Positions 62,596 through 64,000 of a stretch of DNA of 64,000 nt are shown one piece after another. The stretch lies in assembly GCA_021464245.1 (NCBI GenBank), contig JADCRB010000010.1, positions 2,622,735 to 2,686,734 on the forward strand. Reading direction: 5' to 3'. The position numbers and the translations under genes were made by a program. Positions within the stretch are counted from its first letter, which is position 1; each line of letters begins with the position of its first letter. The notes under the pieces were generated by a model. It had not been told where the DNA came from, ran no database searches, and was given only the letters and a program-made list of their open reading frames with translations. The stretch is from Carallia brachiata (lineage: Eukaryota; Streptophyta; Magnoliopsida; Malpighiales; Rhizophoraceae).

Positions 62596-64000
62596 CTAGT
62601 AAAATGTTGATTTGCATCAAGACTTCATAGGTCTGAAGCCTAGAGAGAGAGAGGGTGTGTTTGGGAATCAAGAACAAAGCAAGTCCATCAATTATCAGGG
62701 CTAGAGACCAAGGCAAACATAGAGTGAAGGACAATTCGGACTAGAAGAACGGATTTTTGGGCTACAACTTTTAATTATTTCTTGAACCCAAATTTACACT
62801 TTGACCATATAACTCTAATCCCTAATCTCAATTTGCTCCCGAAAACAGCCTTTTTCTCGATGGGGCTACAATTCAACTTCAACACTTGTTTTGCAAAGAC
62901 AGAAACTGGTTAGGCCGCGATCCTTCATGGAGTTGCCCCACTTAAGAGGATTAATTTGGGTCTTAATTTTAGGATTATCTCTTGCACGTGTATTCTTTGC
63001 GGATTGGGTCAACTAGATAGGACGAATGCCCCATCCTGTAGGCACCTACACTGCAAAAGGATTAAATCAATCTAATTTCTATAACTATACGTGGAGTAGG
63101 TGAGCTACTTATGCAGCTGTCATGTAATTTCTTAATTCTACATTTTACTCTTCGAAGTTCTGTTAAATATTAAAATATTGAAAGTTGAGTTGCTTTCATT
63201 TGTTGCAACCCAGTTTGTAAAAGAGGGTAATTTTGCTCGCCTAGTTCAGTTCACTCTCTCTTTCTAATTTCTTTCGGTCTCCATATATTGATTGAATGAA
63301 TTCCAATTTAGTGAGGGGATCTTTGTACAAAGAGTTTTAGTTATTTGGACGAAAACTAGATAGATGAGATATAACACAGTTATTTTTAAATTTTTATTTT
63401 AATTTATTTCACATCAAATTTGGATCCGTTATACATCAATTCTAACTATTATATACATACATGATATTTAAGGTTCATGTCTTTAATTTTATTGCATATC
63501 CACCTTAACCATTATAAATAGAATGTGTTTTTTTTTATATAAAAAATAATATTACAAAGTATATAAAAACCACCATGAGGCCCACCATGTTACTCTCTCT
63601 CCCCCCCCCCTCTCTCTCAGTCTCTCTCTTTCTATCTCTCGTCCCCCGTATCCATCCGTCAAGAAAATGTTACCATTATATAAAATTGTCATGGGTACGA
63701 CTATTTCAAACTAAAATTGCTTCTCAAGCCAACACACCATTTCGGTGACATCATTGTTACTGTTCTTTTCTCTTGTTAATAGAGTTAATTTGTGTATTCC
63801 CATCCCAAAAAAAAAATGGTCTTTAATTTAAAAATACAGCTGAAATACCACAAAATCATGAAAATCTGTCCTTGTTATTTATTATTCTAAATTGGCGAGC
63901 TCTTTCTATGTATTTGTTAGTGGGGATGGCCTAAAATGGTGAATTCTTGTATCATAGACATTATATCATGGACATGTACCCAAAAAAAAAAAAAAGACAT
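62596..64000. other. Intergenic DNA with CT-rich tract
   Basis: No gene is supported. A (CT)n and poly-C tract lies at about 63591-63625, in a pyrimidine-rich stretch of some 60 bases. Confidence 0.5.

Overview
This is plant nuclear DNA. The genes have many short exons with GT-AG introns (one probable GC-AG), the tRNA-Phe is of the nuclear type, and the intergenic DNA is AT-rich and full of small non-autonomous transposons. The gene complement (serpin-ZX, CTC1, plastid uroporphyrinogen-III synthase, DUF1645, leucine-zipper/DUF547) fits a dicot, probably a woody rosid. I cannot name the species from sequence alone.

Layout. (1) 445-2257 (+): a complete two-exon LR-type serpin with an Arg-Ser reactive centre. 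(2) 4557-11939 (+): a 16-exon gene for CTC1, the large subunit of the CST telomere complex. Two places need a frameshift, or unusual splicing, to stay in frame. (3) About 12229-13230: scraps of coding-like sequence with stops, possibly a decayed gene. (4) 14097-15652 (-): a two-exon thioredoxin-fold protein with a CRLC active site. (5) 17643-18782 (-): an intronless DUF1645 protein, with a TATA box and an ABRE-like G-box upstream. (6) 18.8-27.3 kb: gene-poor DNA with a Mutator-like foldback MITE and a PIF/Harbinger-like element filled by a 1-kb GA-rich minisatellite. (7) 27373-30988 (-): an 11-exon leucine-zipper/DUF547 gene. (8) 31-45.4 kb: gene-poor, with a SINE, several MITEs and a 93-bp tandem duplication. 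(9) 45468-45540 (-): tRNA-Phe(GAA). (10) 47293-53744 (-): the 9-exon uroporphyrinogen-III synthase gene, with two SINEs and one MITE in its introns. (11) 53.8-64 kb: repeats, including a displaced copy of UROS exon 2 plus intron 1 lying between two direct repeats.

The genes do not form a pathway. UROS makes the last common tetrapyrrole precursor in plastids, CTC1 acts at telomeres and in lagging-strand fill-in, and the serpin is a protease inhibitor. CTC1 and the thioredoxin-like gene are convergent; the other neighbours are separated by kilobases.

The most informative observations are: a family of AACCGG-rich MITEs with 8-bp target duplications (hAT-like, five copies); a duplicated UROS fragment whose two copies serve as mutual empty sites and so date a SINE and a MITE insertion; and the two reading-frame breaks in CTC1. 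I saw nothing that looks like a new defence or metabolic system. Exon boundaries were read by eye from splice signals, reading phase and remembered family conservation, with no alignment run.
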